Below, in pieces: positions 1 to 10,623 of a stretch of DNA of 64,000 bases; the stretch's first letter is position 1, and each line of letters opens with the position of its first letter. The position numbers and the translations under genes are program-made. The stretch comes from Loktanella atrilutea (GTDB taxonomy: Bacteria; Pseudomonadota; Alphaproteobacteria; Rhodobacterales; Rhodobacteraceae), in assembly GCF_900128995.1 (NCBI RefSeq), contig NZ_FQUE01000002.1, positions 310,001-374,000 of the forward strand. The letters are read 5' to 3'. The notes beneath the pieces are model-generated. The model was not told the origin of the DNA, made no database searches, and was given only the letters and a program-made list of their open reading frames with translations.

Positions 1-795
<795 letters not shown>

Positions 796-929
796 CGGTC
801 CGGCGTCACTAGGGCAGGCATGGAACGATTTAACGATTTCGCAATCTGCCGCCGGCGTCCGGAGTGCCATACATTGACGAAGGGTTGCCCGACGCTAGCT
901 GCATAGCTTCTGTCCAGAACGGCGGTCCC

Positions 930-1931
930 ATGAAACGCTTCACCTGCCCCACCTGCGCCAACGAGGTGCATTTCCGAAATCAGTCCTGCGTCAACTGCGG
1001 CACACGCCTCGGGTTCGATGCCAATGCCATGACGATGCGCGCTGCCGGCGGCGATGTGGTGCTTTGCGCCAATGCCGAGGGAGCCGCCTGCAACTGGCTT
1101 GCGATCGATGCCAAACAGGGGAGCTACTGCCTTGCCTGCCAGCACAACCATTTCATCCCCGATGCCTCGATGGAGGGCAACCTTGTCCGCTGGCAGGAAG
1201 TCGAACTTGCCAAGCGCAAGCTGATCTACGGGCTGATGCGGTGGCACCTGCCGCGCCCGACCCGCGCCCAGAACCCGAACCTCGGGTTGGCCTTCGACTT
1301 TCTGGCCGATGCCGAGGGGCCGAACGGCGTGACGCCGGTGATGACTGGCCATGAAAGCGGGCTGATCACGATCAACATCGCCGAAAGCGATGACGACGTG
1401 CGCGTCGCTCGCCGCACCGCGATGGACGAGCCCTACCGCACGCTGATCGGCCACATGCGGCACGAGGTCGGGCACTTCTACTGGGCGCTGCTCGTCGACA
1501 ATTCGCCGCAGATCGACCGCTATCGCGAACTCTTCGGGGACGAGAGGGCGGATTACAGCGCGGCGCTGCAACACCACTACGACAACGGCGCGCCGCAGGG
1601 CTGGCAGCAGACGCACATCAGCGCCTACGCCACCTCTCACCCGTGGGAGGACTTTGCAGAGACCTGGGCTCATTGGATGCACATCGCCGACGGGGTCGAA
1701 ACCGCTGCCGCCTATGCCATGTCGCTGGACGGGCGTCAGGTGACGGAGGACGCCTATGCCGCCAAGGAAATAGAGCCGGTGGTCGAGGCGTGGGTGCCGG
1801 TAACGGTCGCGCTGAACAACATGAACCGCGCCATGGGTCAGCCCGACCTTTACCCCTTCGTTCTGAACAAGCCGGTCATGGCCAAGCTGCAGTTCATCAA
1901 TGACCTGATCCACGGCGCCGCAATCGCCTAA
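930..1931 (+). CDS. Putative zinc-binding metallopeptidase with N-terminal zinc ribbon
   Basis: A 333-residue protein. It opens with a zinc ribbon (CPTC at residues 6-9, CVNC at 20-23) and a second Cys-rich patch ([17 protein letters not shown]). Around residue 178 it has HEVGHFYW, an HExxH zincin motif (H178, E179, H182), followed by a [10 protein letters not shown] segment that may supply the third ligand. This arrangement matches the 'putative zinc-binding metallo-peptidase' family. There is no signal peptide, so it is probably cytoplasmic. I start it at ATG 930 because the ribbon begins there; an ATG at 864 would add an unrelated 22 residues. It precedes the transglutaminase/ATP-grasp operon on the same strand by 104 bases and may belong to it functionally (inference). 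The substrate is unknown. Confidence 0.8.
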   Translation: MKRFTCPTCANEVHFRNQSCVNCGTRLGFDANAMTMRAAGGDVVLCANAEGAACNWLAIDAKQGSYCLACQHNHFIPDASMEGNLVRWQEVELAKRKLIYGLMRWHLPRPTRAQNPNLGLAFDFLADAEGPNGVTPVMTGHESGLITINIAESDDDVRVARRTAMDEPYRTLIGHMRHEVGHFYWALLVDNSPQIDRYRELFGDERADYSAALQHHYDNGAPQGWQQTHISAYATSHPWEDFAETWAHWMHIADGVETAAAYAMSLDGRQVTEDAYAAKEIEPVVEAWVPVTVALNNMNRAMGQPDLYPFVLNKPVMAKLQFINDLIHGAAIA

Positions 1932-2035
1932 TTTTCAGGCACTCCGTTTCCTTTGCCCGCGTTTCGATCAAATGCGGGTGGAGGTGGCGGGCACATCGTG
2001 GGACAGTTCATGACAACTGTTCCGAAAGGTTGCCC

Positions 2036-5000
2036 ATGTCGATCCTCGCCGCGATCCGCCACCTGACCCATTACCAGTACGATCGGCCCGTGACGCTCGG
2101 TCCACAGATCATCCGGTTGCGACCCGCCCCCCACAGCCGGACGCCAGTGCTGTCGCACAGCCTGAAGGTGACGCCGGCGAACCACTTCGTGAATTATCAA
2201 CAGGATGCCTACGGCAACTGGCAAGCCCGCTACGTCTTTCCAGATCCGGTCACCGAATTCAAGGTCGAGGTCGATGTCGTTGCCGACATGAGCGTCTACA
2301 ACCCCTTCGACTTCTTCGTCGAGGATACGGCACAGGAATTCCCATTCGCCTACCCCGCAGCCATTCACGACGACCTGTCGATCTACATGCGGACCCATGA
2401 AGAGGGCCCGCTTTTCAGCAAATATCTCGACGGCATCTCCCGCGATACGCAGCGTACCATCGACTTCGTCGTCGGGCTGAACGCGCGGTTGGCGCGCGAC
2501 ATCGGTTACATCGTCCGCATGGAACCGGGCGTGCAGACACCGGAGGAGACGCTGCAGTTGGCGAAGGGGTCCTGCCGGGACACCAGCTGGCTGCTGGTAA
2601 ACCTGCTGCGCCATCTGGGACTGGCCGCGCGTTTCGTGTCAGGCTATCTGATCCAGCTGAAGCCCGACCTGAAGGCGGTATCGGGTCCGCAGGGGACAGA
2701 GAACGACTTCACCGATCTTCACGCCTGGTGCGAGGTCTATCTGCCCGGCGCCGGCTGGGTCGGCCTCGACCCCACCTCGGGCCTCTTGACCGGCGAAAGC
2801 CATATCCCGCTCGCCGCGACGCCGCATTACGCAAATGCCGCACCGATTTCCGGCATGGCGAGCTTTGCCGAGGTCACCTTCGACTTCGACATGACCGTGA
2901 CCCGCGTGGCGGAGCATCCGCGCATTACCAAGCCGTTCTCGGACGCGGCTTGGGACAAGCTGAACGCGCTGGGGCAGACGGTGGACAAGGCACTTGACGA
3001 CGGCGACGTGCGCCTGACGATGGGCGGCGAACCGACCTTCGTGTCCATCGACGACTTCGAGGCGGAGGAGTGGAACACCGGCGCCGTCGGCCCCACGAAG
3101 CGCCTGTTTGCCGACAAGCTGATCCGCCGCCTGCAGGCGCGTTTCGCGCCCGGCGGTTTCCTGCACTACGGGCAAGGCAAGTGGTATCCGGGCGAGACCC
3201 TGCCGCGCTGGACGTTCTCACTCTACTGGCGCCGGGATGGCGAGCCGATCTGGGTCGACCCCGACCTGATCGCCGCCGAGGATGCGACGGGGGCGACCAA
3301 GGAGCAGGCGCAGGCCGTCCTGCACACCATGGCCGAGACGCTGGGCGTGCCGCCCGCCAACGTCATCCCCGCCTTCGAGGACCCCGCCGACTGGGTGCTG
3401 AAGGAAGGCAACCTGCCGGTCAACGTGACGCCGGAGAACAACGAACTGAAGGACGCAGAGGCTCGCAACCGCATGGCCCGCGTCTTCGAACGCGGGTTGA
3501 CGGAGCCGTCGGGCTACGTCCTGCCAGTTCAGAAATGGCAGGGTCGCGCCAAGTCGCAATGGCTCTCCGAAGTCTGGGAGATGCGGCGCGGGCACCTTTA
3601 CCTCGTGCCGGGCGACAGTCCCGTAGGCTATCGTCTGCCCTTGGGATCGCTGGAACATATCCCCGAAGCCAGCTATCCTCATGTCATCGTCGGCGATCCG
3701 ATGCAGGACCGCCCGCCACTGCCACCGCGTCCGGGTCAGGCCCCCACGCGCGACCTGCGTGAGGAGGAAATCCCAGAGCAGATGCGCGCCAGCTTCACTG
3801 CGGCGGAGCCGGTGCAGGAGCGCACCGAGCAGGTGATCAGCGACCTGAAGGGCCGCGTGCGGACCGCCGTGTCGGTCGAACCCCGCGACGGGCGGCTTTG
3901 CGTCTTCATGCCGCCCGTGGAGGAGGTGGAGGACTACCTCGAACTCGTCGGCGCGGCAGAGGCGGCCGCAAAGAAGCTTGGCGTGCCTGTCCATATCGAA
4001 GGCTATGGGCCGCCATCGGACCCGCGCCTGAACGTGATCCGCGTCGCCCCCGATCCCGGCGTGATCGAGGTCAACATCCACCCCGCGCATAGCTGGGAGG
4101 ATTGCGTCAACACCACCGAGATCGTCTACGAGGAGGCGCGGCAACTGCGCCTTGGCGCCGACAAGTTCATGATCGACGGGCGGCACACCGGCACGGGCGG
4201 CGGCAACCACGTTGTCGTGGGCGGCGTCACACCCGCCGACAGCCCCTTCCTGCGGCGTCCCGACCTGATGCGGTCGATCATCCTGCACTGGCAGCGGCAT
4301 CCGTCCCTGTCCTACCTCTTCAGCGGCATGTTCATCGGTCCGACCTCCCAGGCCCCCCGCATCGACGAGGCGCGGATGGACAGCCTGTACGAGCTGGAAA
4401 TCGCGCTAGACCAGATCCGCACGCCCGAAGAGGGCGATGTGCCTGCCCCGTGGCTCACCGACCGGCTGCTGCGCAACCTGCTGGTCGATGTGACCGGCAA
4501 CACCCACCGGGCCGAGATCTGCATCGACAAGCTCTATTCCCCCGACGGCCCCACCGGGCGACTCGGCCTCGTGGAATTCCGCGGCTTCGAGATGCCGCCC
4601 AATCCGCGGATGAGCCTTGCCCAGCAACTGCTGATCCGGGCGCTGATCGCGCGGATGTGGAAGGCCCCGATCAAGGGCAACCTGACGCGCTGGGAGACCA
4701 CGCTGCTCGACCGGTTCATGTTGCCCGAGATGGTCTGGCAAGACTTCCTCGAGGTGCTGGCTGACCTGAAACAGCACGGTTTTGATCTGGACCCCGACTG
4801 GTTCAAGGCGCAGGAGGAGTTCCGGTTTCCCTTCTGCGGCGAGATCGAGGTGAACGGCGTGCACCTCGAGATCCGGCAGGCGCTGGAACCCTGGCACGTC
4901 ATGGGCGAGACCGGGGCGATCGGCGGCACCGTGCGCTATACCGACAGCTCGGTCGAGCGGCTGCAGGCGAAGCTGACGGCGACCGATCCGGGCCGCTACA

Positions 5001-5374
5001 CAATGACGTGCAACCGGCGCACCATGCCGATGCAGCCCACCGGCAAGAACGGCGAAAGCGTCGCCGCCGTGCGCTTCAAGGCGTGGCAGCCGCCGCTCGC
5101 GCTGCATCCCAAATTGCCCGTCAACGCGCCATTGACCTTCGACATCTACGATACCTGGACGGGACGCGCGATCGGCGGCTGCACCTATCACGTGGCCCAT
5201 CCGGGCGGTCGCAATTATGATACATTTCCCGTCAACGGGAACGAGGCAGAGGCCCGTCGCCTTGCCCGTTTCGAACCCTACGGACATACTGCCGGAACCT
5301 ATGAACCCCAGCCCGAAACGCCACATCCCTCATGCCCCATGACGCTGGACCTGCGCCGCAAACCGGGCCTGTGA
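2036..5374 (+). CDS. Transglutaminase-like domain fused to DUF2126 (predicted amidoligase)
   Basis: A 1112-residue two-part protein. Residues 1 to about 90 are the beta-rich N domain common to bacterial transglutaminase-like proteins. A papain-like transglutaminase core follows with a visible triad: C180 (KGSCRDTSW), H229 (DLHAWCEVY) and D245 (GLDPTSG). From about residue 320 ([11 protein letters not shown]) to the end it is DUF2126, with a conserved [17 protein letters not shown] loop. From family knowledge, DUF2126 has been proposed to be a glutamine-synthetase-like COOH-NH2 ligase. One chain would thus carry both an amide-cleaving or transferring head and a ligase. The start is ATG 2036, six bases after a GAAAGG ribosome site. 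It overlaps the next gene by one base (TGATG). No signal peptide. Confidence 0.88.
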   Translation: MSILAAIRHLTHYQYDRPVTLGPQIIRLRPAPHSRTPVLSHSLKVTPANHFVNYQQDAYGNWQARYVFPDPVTEFKVEVDVVADMSVYNPFDFFVEDTAQEFPFAYPAAIHDDLSIYMRTHEEGPLFSKYLDGISRDTQRTIDFVVGLNARLARDIGYIVRMEPGVQTPEETLQLAKGSCRDTSWLLVNLLRHLGLAARFVSGYLIQLKPDLKAVSGPQGTENDFTDLHAWCEVYLPGAGWVGLDPTSGLLTGESHIPLAATPHYANAAPISGMASFAEVTFDFDMTVTRVAEHPRITKPFSDAAWDKLNALGQTVDKALDDGDVRLTMGGEPTFVSIDDFEAEEWNTGAVGPTKRLFADKLIRRLQARFAPGGFLHYGQGKWYPGETLPRWTFSLYWRRDGEPIWVDPDLIAAEDATGATKEQAQAVLHTMAETLGVPPANVIPAFEDPADWVLKEGNLPVNVTPENNELKDAEARNRMARVFERGLTEPSGYVLPVQKWQGRAKSQWLSEVWEMRRGHLYLVPGDSPVGYRLPLGSLEHIPEASYPHVIVGDPMQDRPPLPPRPGQAPTRDLREEEIPEQMRASFTAAEPVQERTEQVISDLKGRVRTAVSVEPRDGRLCVFMPPVEEVEDYLELVGAAEAAAKKLGVPVHIEGYGPPSDPRLNVIRVAPDPGVIEVNIHPAHSWEDCVNTTEIVYEEARQLRLGADKFMIDGRHTGTGGGNHVVVGGVTPADSPFLRRPDLMRSIILHWQRHPSLSYLFSGMFIGPTSQAPRIDEARMDSLYELEIALDQIRTPEEGDVPAPWLTDRLLRNLLVDVTGNTHRAEICIDKLYSPDGPTGRLGLVEFRGFEMPPNPRMSLAQQLLIRALIARMWKAPIKGNLTRWETTLLDRFMLPEMVWQDFLEVLADLKQHGFDLDPDWFKAQEEFRFPFCGEIEVNGVHLEIRQALEPWHVMGETGAIGGTVRYTDSSVERLQAKLTATDPGRYTMTCNRRTMPMQPTGKNGESVAAVRFKAWQPPLALHPKLPVNAPLTFDIYDTWTGRAIGGCTYHVAHPGGRNYDTFPVNGNEAEARRLARFEPYGHTAGTYEPQPETPHPSCPMTLDLRRKPGL

Positions 5375-7761
5375 TGCCCGCCCAAGCCGCCGGCATTTCG
5401 GGGCTGTTCGACAGCTACCGGCCCTTGCCCGGCGTCCCGGACGAGCTCTGCGATGCCCAGGGTCGGATGCGCCCCGGCTGGGCGCCGCTGCTCGACCACC
5501 TCTCCGCACTGACCCCTTCCCGGATCGCTGCCGATTTCGCCCGGGGCGAGCAGCATCTGGCGGACGCGGGTGTATTCTTTCGCAAGTACGGCGATGCGAC
5601 AGCGGCGACGCGGGACTGGCCCTACAGCCCGGTGCCCGTCGTCCTTGCACAAGCGGACTGGGATACGATCAGCGCGGGACTGATCCAGCGTGCCGATCTG
5701 ATGGAACAGGTGGCGGCCGACCTCTACGGTCCGAACCGGCTCGTCGCTCATGGACACTTGCCGGCGCAACTGGTGGCCTCGAACCCTGAATGGTTGCGCC
5801 CGATGGTCGGCGTGGCACCTCGCGGCGGCCACTTTCTGCACTTCTGCGCCTTTGAACTCGGGCGCGGTCCGGACGGACGCTGGTGGGTGCTGCAAGATCT
5901 GACCGACGCCCCGTCCGGCGCCGGTTTTGCGCTGGAGAACCGGATCGCCACCACGCATGTCTTCCCCGACCTCTACGCGCGGGCCAACGTCCAGCGGCTT
6001 GCAGGCTTCTTTCAGGATTTCAGGTCCGCCCTGACGGACCTGAAGGGCGACCGCAGCAGCCGCGCCGCGATCCTGACACCCGGCCCCTTGACGGATACCT
6101 ACTACGAGCAGGCCTATATCGCCCGCTATCTGGGACTGAGCCTTTTGGAGGGCGGCGACCTGACGGTCGCCGACGGTGGCCTGAAAGTGCGCACCGTAAA
6201 GGGCCTTATCCCGGTCGAGGTACTGTGGCGGCGCATGGATGGAATCTGGTCCGACCCGCTGGAACTGCGGCGCGACAGTCACCTTGGCACGCCCGGCCTG
6301 ATGTCTGCGATCCGGCAGGGGCAGGTGACGATGGTCAATGCATTGGGGGCCGGCGTGCTGGAAACGCAGGCCCTGATGGCCTTTCTGCCGGCGATCAGCC
6401 GGGTGCTGACCGGCGCCGACCTGATGCTGCCCAACGTGGCGACATGGTGGTGCGGTCAGGCCGCCGAACTGGCCCACGTTCAGCGCCACGCGGCGCGCAT
6501 GATGATTGGTCCGGCCCTCGCGACCCGTATGCCCTACGAGACTTCGGCCCCCCACGCGATCGGCGGCACGCTGACCGGCACTGACGATCCCGCCGTCGGC
6601 CAGTGGCTTGCCGCCAATGCGGCGGATCTGATGGCAAAGGAACTCGTGACCCTTTCGACGACACCGGTCTATGAGAACGGCGCCCTCGTGCCCCGACCAA
6701 TGACCCTCCGCGTCTTCCTGGCCCGCGGGCCGCAGGGCTGGCACGTCATGCCCGGTGGCTTTGCCCGGATCGGCGGCGGCGCCGATACCTCTGCCGTTTC
6801 AATGCGGCGCGGCGGGTCGGTGGCCGACGTCTGGGTCGTGTCCGACACACCCGTCGCGACCCCCACACTGCTGCCGCGTGCGGGTGACGGTCCCTTTCGT
6901 CGCGCCACGCCGGAGGCGCTGCCGAGCCGGGCCGCCGACAACCTGTTCTGGCTGGGTCGCTATATCGAGAGGACGGAGGGTCAGCTGCGCTTGCTGCGGG
7001 CCTATCATGGTCGCTTGTCGGAAGGTGCCTCGGGGCCCCTGCTCGACGGGATCCGCGGCCATTTGGGCGACAACGGCATCAAGATGGATCACGCAATACC
7101 CAAGGGCCTGTGCCGGACGCTGGCGGCGGCTGTCCATTCCGCCAGCCAGATCCGCGATCGCTTCAGCGTCGACGGTTGGGCGGCGCTCACGGACATGGAC
7201 AAGACCCTCGCCAAGATGCAGGGCACGACGAAAGTCGGGGATGACGGAGCGCTCGCCACGGGAATCCTGTTGCGCAAGGTCGCCGGGTTTTCCGGCCTGA
7301 CCCACGACAACATGTACCGCACCGCCGGCTGGCAGTTCCTTGCTATCGGACGCGCTCTCGAACGCGCGGCGATGACCCTCGGCCTGCTGTCGCGGCTGGC
7401 CGATCGGGATGCGCCGGACGGGGCCCTCGACCTGGCGGTCGAGATCGGCGATAGTGTCATCGTCCATCGCCAGCGCTATGCCACGATCACCAGCCGCGAT
7501 ACCGTGATCGACCTGCTGGCACTTGATCCCCTCAATCCGCGCGCCGTACGGTTCCAGCTTGATACCCTGCTGGCGCGGGTAACGGATCTGACGGCCGACG
7601 CGCCGCTGGGTCACATGACCGATTTCGAACGTAGCGTGCGGACACTACAGACCGCCTTCGCCGTTCACACGGTCGTCACGCTCGACACCGCCGCCCTCGA
7701 TGCCGCCCTGACGGAGGTGCTGGGGCTGTCGAACACGATCAACGCAGCTTTCCTGCATTGA
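5374..7761 (+). CDS. Circularly permuted type 2 ATP-grasp protein fused to alpha-E domain
   Basis: A 795-residue fusion. The first roughly 470 residues form a circularly permuted ATP-grasp domain (former DUF404/DUF407), with the characteristic APSGAGFALENR segment near residues 180-190. From about residue 515 (LPSRAADNLFWLGRYIER) to the end it is the all-helical alpha-E domain (DUF403). The fold predicts ATP-dependent carboxylate-amine ligation through an acyl phosphate. I start it at ATG 5374, where it overlaps the upstream stop as TGATG; an in-frame ATG at 5332 would add 14 residues but overlap the upstream gene more. It sits between two transglutaminase genes and four bases before the next one, so the three are surely one transcript. 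The product is not known for this family. Confidence 0.88.
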   Translation: MPAQAAGISGLFDSYRPLPGVPDELCDAQGRMRPGWAPLLDHLSALTPSRIAADFARGEQHLADAGVFFRKYGDATAATRDWPYSPVPVVLAQADWDTISAGLIQRADLMEQVAADLYGPNRLVAHGHLPAQLVASNPEWLRPMVGVAPRGGHFLHFCAFELGRGPDGRWWVLQDLTDAPSGAGFALENRIATTHVFPDLYARANVQRLAGFFQDFRSALTDLKGDRSSRAAILTPGPLTDTYYEQAYIARYLGLSLLEGGDLTVADGGLKVRTVKGLIPVEVLWRRMDGIWSDPLELRRDSHLGTPGLMSAIRQGQVTMVNALGAGVLETQALMAFLPAISRVLTGADLMLPNVATWWCGQAAELAHVQRHAARMMIGPALATRMPYETSAPHAIGGTLTGTDDPAVGQWLAANAADLMAKELVTLSTTPVYENGALVPRPMTLRVFLARGPQGWHVMPGGFARIGGGADTSAVSMRRGGSVADVWVVSDTPVATPTLLPRAGDGPFRRATPEALPSRAADNLFWLGRYIERTEGQLRLLRAYHGRLSEGASGPLLDGIRGHLGDNGIKMDHAIPKGLCRTLAAAVHSASQIRDRFSVDGWAALTDMDKTLAKMQGTTKVGDDGALATGILLRKVAGFSGLTHDNMYRTAGWQFLAIGRALERAAMTLGLLSRLADRDAPDGALDLAVEIGDSVIVHRQRYATITSRDTVIDLLALDPLNPRAVRFQLDTLLARVTDLTADAPLGHMTDFERSVRTLQTAFAVHTVVTLDTAALDAALTEVLGLSNTINAAFLH

Positions 7762-7765
7762 CCCG

Positions 7766-8677
7766 ATGATCTACGACATCCGCCTGACGCTTGCCACGGA
7801 CTACGCCGGCACGGCGTCGAACGGTCGCCACGTCGTCTGCGTCATGCCCCGCGATCTGGGGCCGGAACAGCGGCTTGTCGCCGGCCTGCTGACCCTGTCG
7901 CCCCGACCGTCGGAACGGCGCGACCGGATCGACTTCTTTGGCAACGCTGTGGTCGAATTCGCCCTCGATGCGCTCCACGGCGGTGTCGAGGTGTCGGTTC
8001 AGGCGCGGGTAGAGCGTCAGGTTACCCGGCAGAGTCCCCAAAGTGCTACCTCGCTTGGCGCGCTGCCACGGATCATAGATGCCTGCCGGGACATGGGGCC
8101 GGACAGCCCGGTGCATTTCATAGCCGCCTCGGCCCGGGCGCCGCTGACGCCGGCTATGACGGCCTTTGCCCGTGCGCACGTCGTATCCGACATGGATACG
8201 GCGGAGGCCGTCGTGGCGGTGGGCCGGGCCCTGTACCGCACGATGCAGTTCGATCCCAAGGCGACTACGGTCGATACCCCCGCGCCAGAGGCCTTTGCCA
8301 AGCGCCACGGCGTCTGTCAGGATTTTTCCCACATCATGATTGCCTGCCTGCGCGGCATCGGAATTCCTGCGGGCTACGTCAGCGGCTATCTTCGCACCCG
8401 ACCGCCACCGGGCAAGCCGCGGTTGGAGGGCGCCGATGCGATGCACGCCTGGGTCCGGGCCTGGTGCGGGCCTCAGGCAGGGTGGCTGGCCTTCGACCCG
8501 ACAAACGATCGCATTGCGGATAGCTCGCATATCATCGTGGCCCACGGCAGGGACTATGGCGACGTCGCCCCGATTCGGGGCATCCTGCGAGGATCTGGCG
8601 GGCAAACCAGCCGCCAGTCCGTCGATGTCATCCCGCTGGTCGATCCGATCCCGCCGACGGCGACCGGGGGCGAGTGA
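7766..8677 (+). CDS. Transglutaminase family protein (stand-alone)
   Basis: A 303-residue protein with an N-terminal bacterial transglutaminase N domain (MIYDIRLTLATDYAG) and a transglutaminase core. The triad is C184 (HGVCQDFSH), H227 (DAMHAWVRAW) and D244 (AFDPTND). It starts four bases after the ATP-grasp/alpha-E stop and completes the three-gene operon. In related clusters such proteins are thought to act as peptidases or transferases on amide bonds made by the neighbouring ligases (family knowledge, not proven here). It differs from the 2036 gene by lacking DUF2126. In several other genomes an Anbu-type proteasome-like peptidase is found with this set; here a gene on the opposite strand follows instead. 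Confidence 0.88.
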   Translation: MIYDIRLTLATDYAGTASNGRHVVCVMPRDLGPEQRLVAGLLTLSPRPSERRDRIDFFGNAVVEFALDALHGGVEVSVQARVERQVTRQSPQSATSLGALPRIIDACRDMGPDSPVHFIAASARAPLTPAMTAFARAHVVSDMDTAEAVVAVGRALYRTMQFDPKATTVDTPAPEAFAKRHGVCQDFSHIMIACLRGIGIPAGYVSGYLRTRPPPGKPRLEGADAMHAWVRAWCGPQAGWLAFDPTNDRIADSSHIIVAHGRDYGDVAPIRGILRGSGGQTSRQSVDVIPLVDPIPPTATGGE

Positions 8678-8713
8678 ATTTTCGCACAAAATCCGTACCC
8701 CCGTTGGTCGATA

Positions 8714-10003
8714 TCACGCGCCGGTGACGCGCCAGACAATGTCACCGACATCGTCCGCCATCAGAAGAGACTTGCCATCCGGCCCGACCGTCACGCCGAC
8801 AGGCCGACCGTAGGACACGCGCTCGTCTTCCGACAAAAAGCCCGACAGGATGTCACGCGGCGGCCCCGACGGCTTGCCGTCCGTAAAGGGCACGTGGATC
8901 AATCGATAGCCAGACAGCGTCGAGCGGTTCCATGATCCGTGCTGCCCGATCGCCATCCCTGCGCCGAAGCCGGGCAGCGTGCCCTCCGGGACCCAACACA
9001 GCCCAAGTGACGCCGTATGACCGCCCAACGCATAATCCGGCGTGATTGCGGCAGCGACCATTGCCGCATCCTGCGGTACCCGGTCGTCGACGATCTGCCC
9101 CCAGTAGCAATAGGGCCACCCGTAGAAGCCTCCGTCCTGCACCCGCGTCAGGTAATCCGGCGGCGTTTCGTCCCCCAAACCGTCGCGTTCGTTCACAACG
9201 GTCCAGAGCGCACCCGTCGTCGGCTCCCACGCCGTGCCGACCGCATTGCGCAGGCCAGAGGCGAAGATGCGCGCCTTCTGGGTGGCGAGTTCCAGTTCCC
9301 AGATGCAGGCGCGACCCTCCTCGGCCTCCATTCCCTCGTCACCGATATTTGTCAGCGACCCGACCCCGGCATAGATCTTCGTCCGGTCAGGAGAGACGAT
9401 CAGGCTGCGCGTCCAGTGACCGCCGGGCTTGAAGGTCAGCAGCTTGCGTCCCGGCCCCTCGATCTTCGTGGCCCCCTCGGTATAGTCAAAGGCGACGATG
9501 CCGTCGGTGTTCCCGACGTAGAAGGTCCCGTCTACAAGAGCCATGCCGAATGGCTGGCGCTGGTTTTCAAGAAAGACGTGCCGCTCTTCGGCCACGCCGT
9601 CGCCGTCCGCATCGCGCCATAGCGTGATCCGGTTGGCACTGACGCCCAGTGCGCGTGCGCGGCGCATCGTGGCCTGAGCGGCGCGATCGACGATTCCACG
9701 GGGCTTCGAAGCCTCCTGCAGCGCCTCTGCGATCAGGACGTCACCATTGGGCAGAACCTCGATCCAGCGCGGATGCTGCAACGCGCTGGCAAAGGCGTTG
9801 ACCTTCAGACCCGGCGCAGTGGTCGGCACCTGTCCCTTGGCCCAGCCCTGCGCGGTCGGCATCTTCAGGGTCATCAGGCCCTGCTTCTTTGCCTGCGGGA
9901 TCTGCGGCGACTGTCCGACCGCCTGATGGCGCGGTGCGGACATGCGGCGCATCATTACCATCGTGCCGCCAACCAGCGCGGTTGCGCGTGCCATGAAATC
10001 CAT
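8714..10003 (-). CDS. PQQ-type sugar dehydrogenase (sorbosone dehydrogenase family)
   Basis: A 429-residue beta-propeller protein of the glucose/sorbosone dehydrogenase group. Visible family segments are HPRWIEVLPNGDVLIAEA near the N-terminus, RNAVGTAWEP in the middle, GQHGSWNRS near residue 350, and SLLMADDVGDIVWRVTG at the end. Members oxidise sugars or other alcohols/aldehydes using PQQ, normally in the periplasm. The N-terminus has only a short hydrophobic patch (ALVGGTMVMM), so export is uncertain. The start is the ATG at 10003, preceded by AGGAG nine bases upstream; the frame runs open to 10138 without a better ribosome site. It is convergent with the transglutaminase operon and divergent from the RHH regulator. 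The substrate cannot be read from sequence. Confidence 0.82.
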   Translation of the reverse strand: MDFMARATALVGGTMVMMRRMSAPRHQAVGQSPQIPQAKKQGLMTLKMPTAQGWAKGQVPTTAPGLKVNAFASALQHPRWIEVLPNGDVLIAEALQEASKPRGIVDRAAQATMRRARALGVSANRITLWRDADGDGVAEERHVFLENQRQPFGMALVDGTFYVGNTDGIVAFDYTEGATKIEGPGRKLLTFKPGGHWTRSLIVSPDRTKIYAGVGSLTNIGDEGMEAEEGRACIWELELATQKARIFASGLRNAVGTAWEPTTGALWTVVNERDGLGDETPPDYLTRVQDGGFYGWPYCYWGQIVDDRVPQDAAMVAAAITPDYALGGHTASLGLCWVPEGTLPGFGAGMAIGQHGSWNRSTLSGYRLIHVPFTDGKPSGPPRDILSGFLSEDERVSYGRPVGVTVGPDGKSLLMADDVGDIVWRVTGA

Positions 10004-10131
10004 CGTCGTCGTCTCCTGCAGTTCAGCACCCATCCGGCACCGGGCGATAGAACGTGCAAACTTGCGAAACCGCAAGGGAAGGCGCGATGATTGGGCAGAT
10101 TGAATATGCGGGGTTGCACGGTGCCGTATAA

Positions 10132-10157
10132 CATCCATATACCATCTACACGGATGG
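10132..10157. promoter_or_regulatory. Nested short dyads upstream of the RHH regulator (possible operator)
   Basis: Two overlapping inverted repeats lie 11-36 bases before the CopG-like start: CATCC (10132-10136) with GGATG (10152-10156), and CCATC (10142-10146) with GATGG (10153-10157). The arms are only 5 bases, so chance is possible. Ribbon-helix-helix repressors usually bind short repeats over their own promoter, which fits an autoregulatory operator (inference). Confidence 0.3.
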
Positions 10158-10167
10158 AGAAACCTAT

Positions 10168-10584
10168 ATGAGCAACGTCAGACAGCTGCGAGACAGGACG
10201 CCTGATAGTGAGAAGATTACCATCAACCTCGGTTACGTCGACCTCGGCCGTATCGACCTGCTGGTGCAAGAAGGATTCTATTCAAACCGCACCGACTTCA
10301 TCCGGACCGCGATCCGCAACCAACTGGGATCGCATACGGATGCGGTCAGCAAATCCATCGAACGCCATACGATGGAACTTGGTCTGCGCGACTATACCCG
10401 CGCCGATCTGGAAAGCCTGCAAAAGGCCGGAGAGGTGCTGCACGTCAAGGTCGTAGGCCTCGCCCGGATCGCATCCGACGTGACGCCGGAACTGGCCCTC
10501 GCCACGATCGGGTCGATCACCGTGCTGGGCGCCCTTCAGGCCAGTGCAGAGGTAAAGGCCGCCTTGGCCGACCGCATCCAATAA
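10168..10584 (+). CDS. CopG-family ribbon-helix-helix transcriptional regulator
   Basis: A 138-residue protein. Residues about 17-50 (ITINLGYVDLGRIDLLVQ, then SNRTDFIRTAIRNQL) form a ribbon-helix-helix DNA-binding domain: a short beta strand, a helix, a turn and a second helix. The C-terminal 80 residues contain repeated helix-like segments and no recognised ligand domain. It starts the operon with the PHA-depolymerase-like esterase (39 bases downstream) and the C45 hydrolase. It probably dimerises and represses its own operon; short dyads lie directly upstream. The effector is unknown. Confidence 0.85.
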   Translation: MSNVRQLRDRTPDSEKITINLGYVDLGRIDLLVQEGFYSNRTDFIRTAIRNQLGSHTDAVSKSIERHTMELGLRDYTRADLESLQKAGEVLHVKVVGLARIASDVTPELALATIGSITVLGALQASAEVKAALADRIQ

Positions 10585-10623
10585 TTTTCAGGCCCGTTCC
10601 GGGCCATCAAAAGGACTGAACAG

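Noticed and set aside
5299..6744. A 481-residue minus-strand frame
   Set aside because: It is antisense to the ATP-grasp/alpha-E gene; composition and lack of motifs mark it as a shadow.
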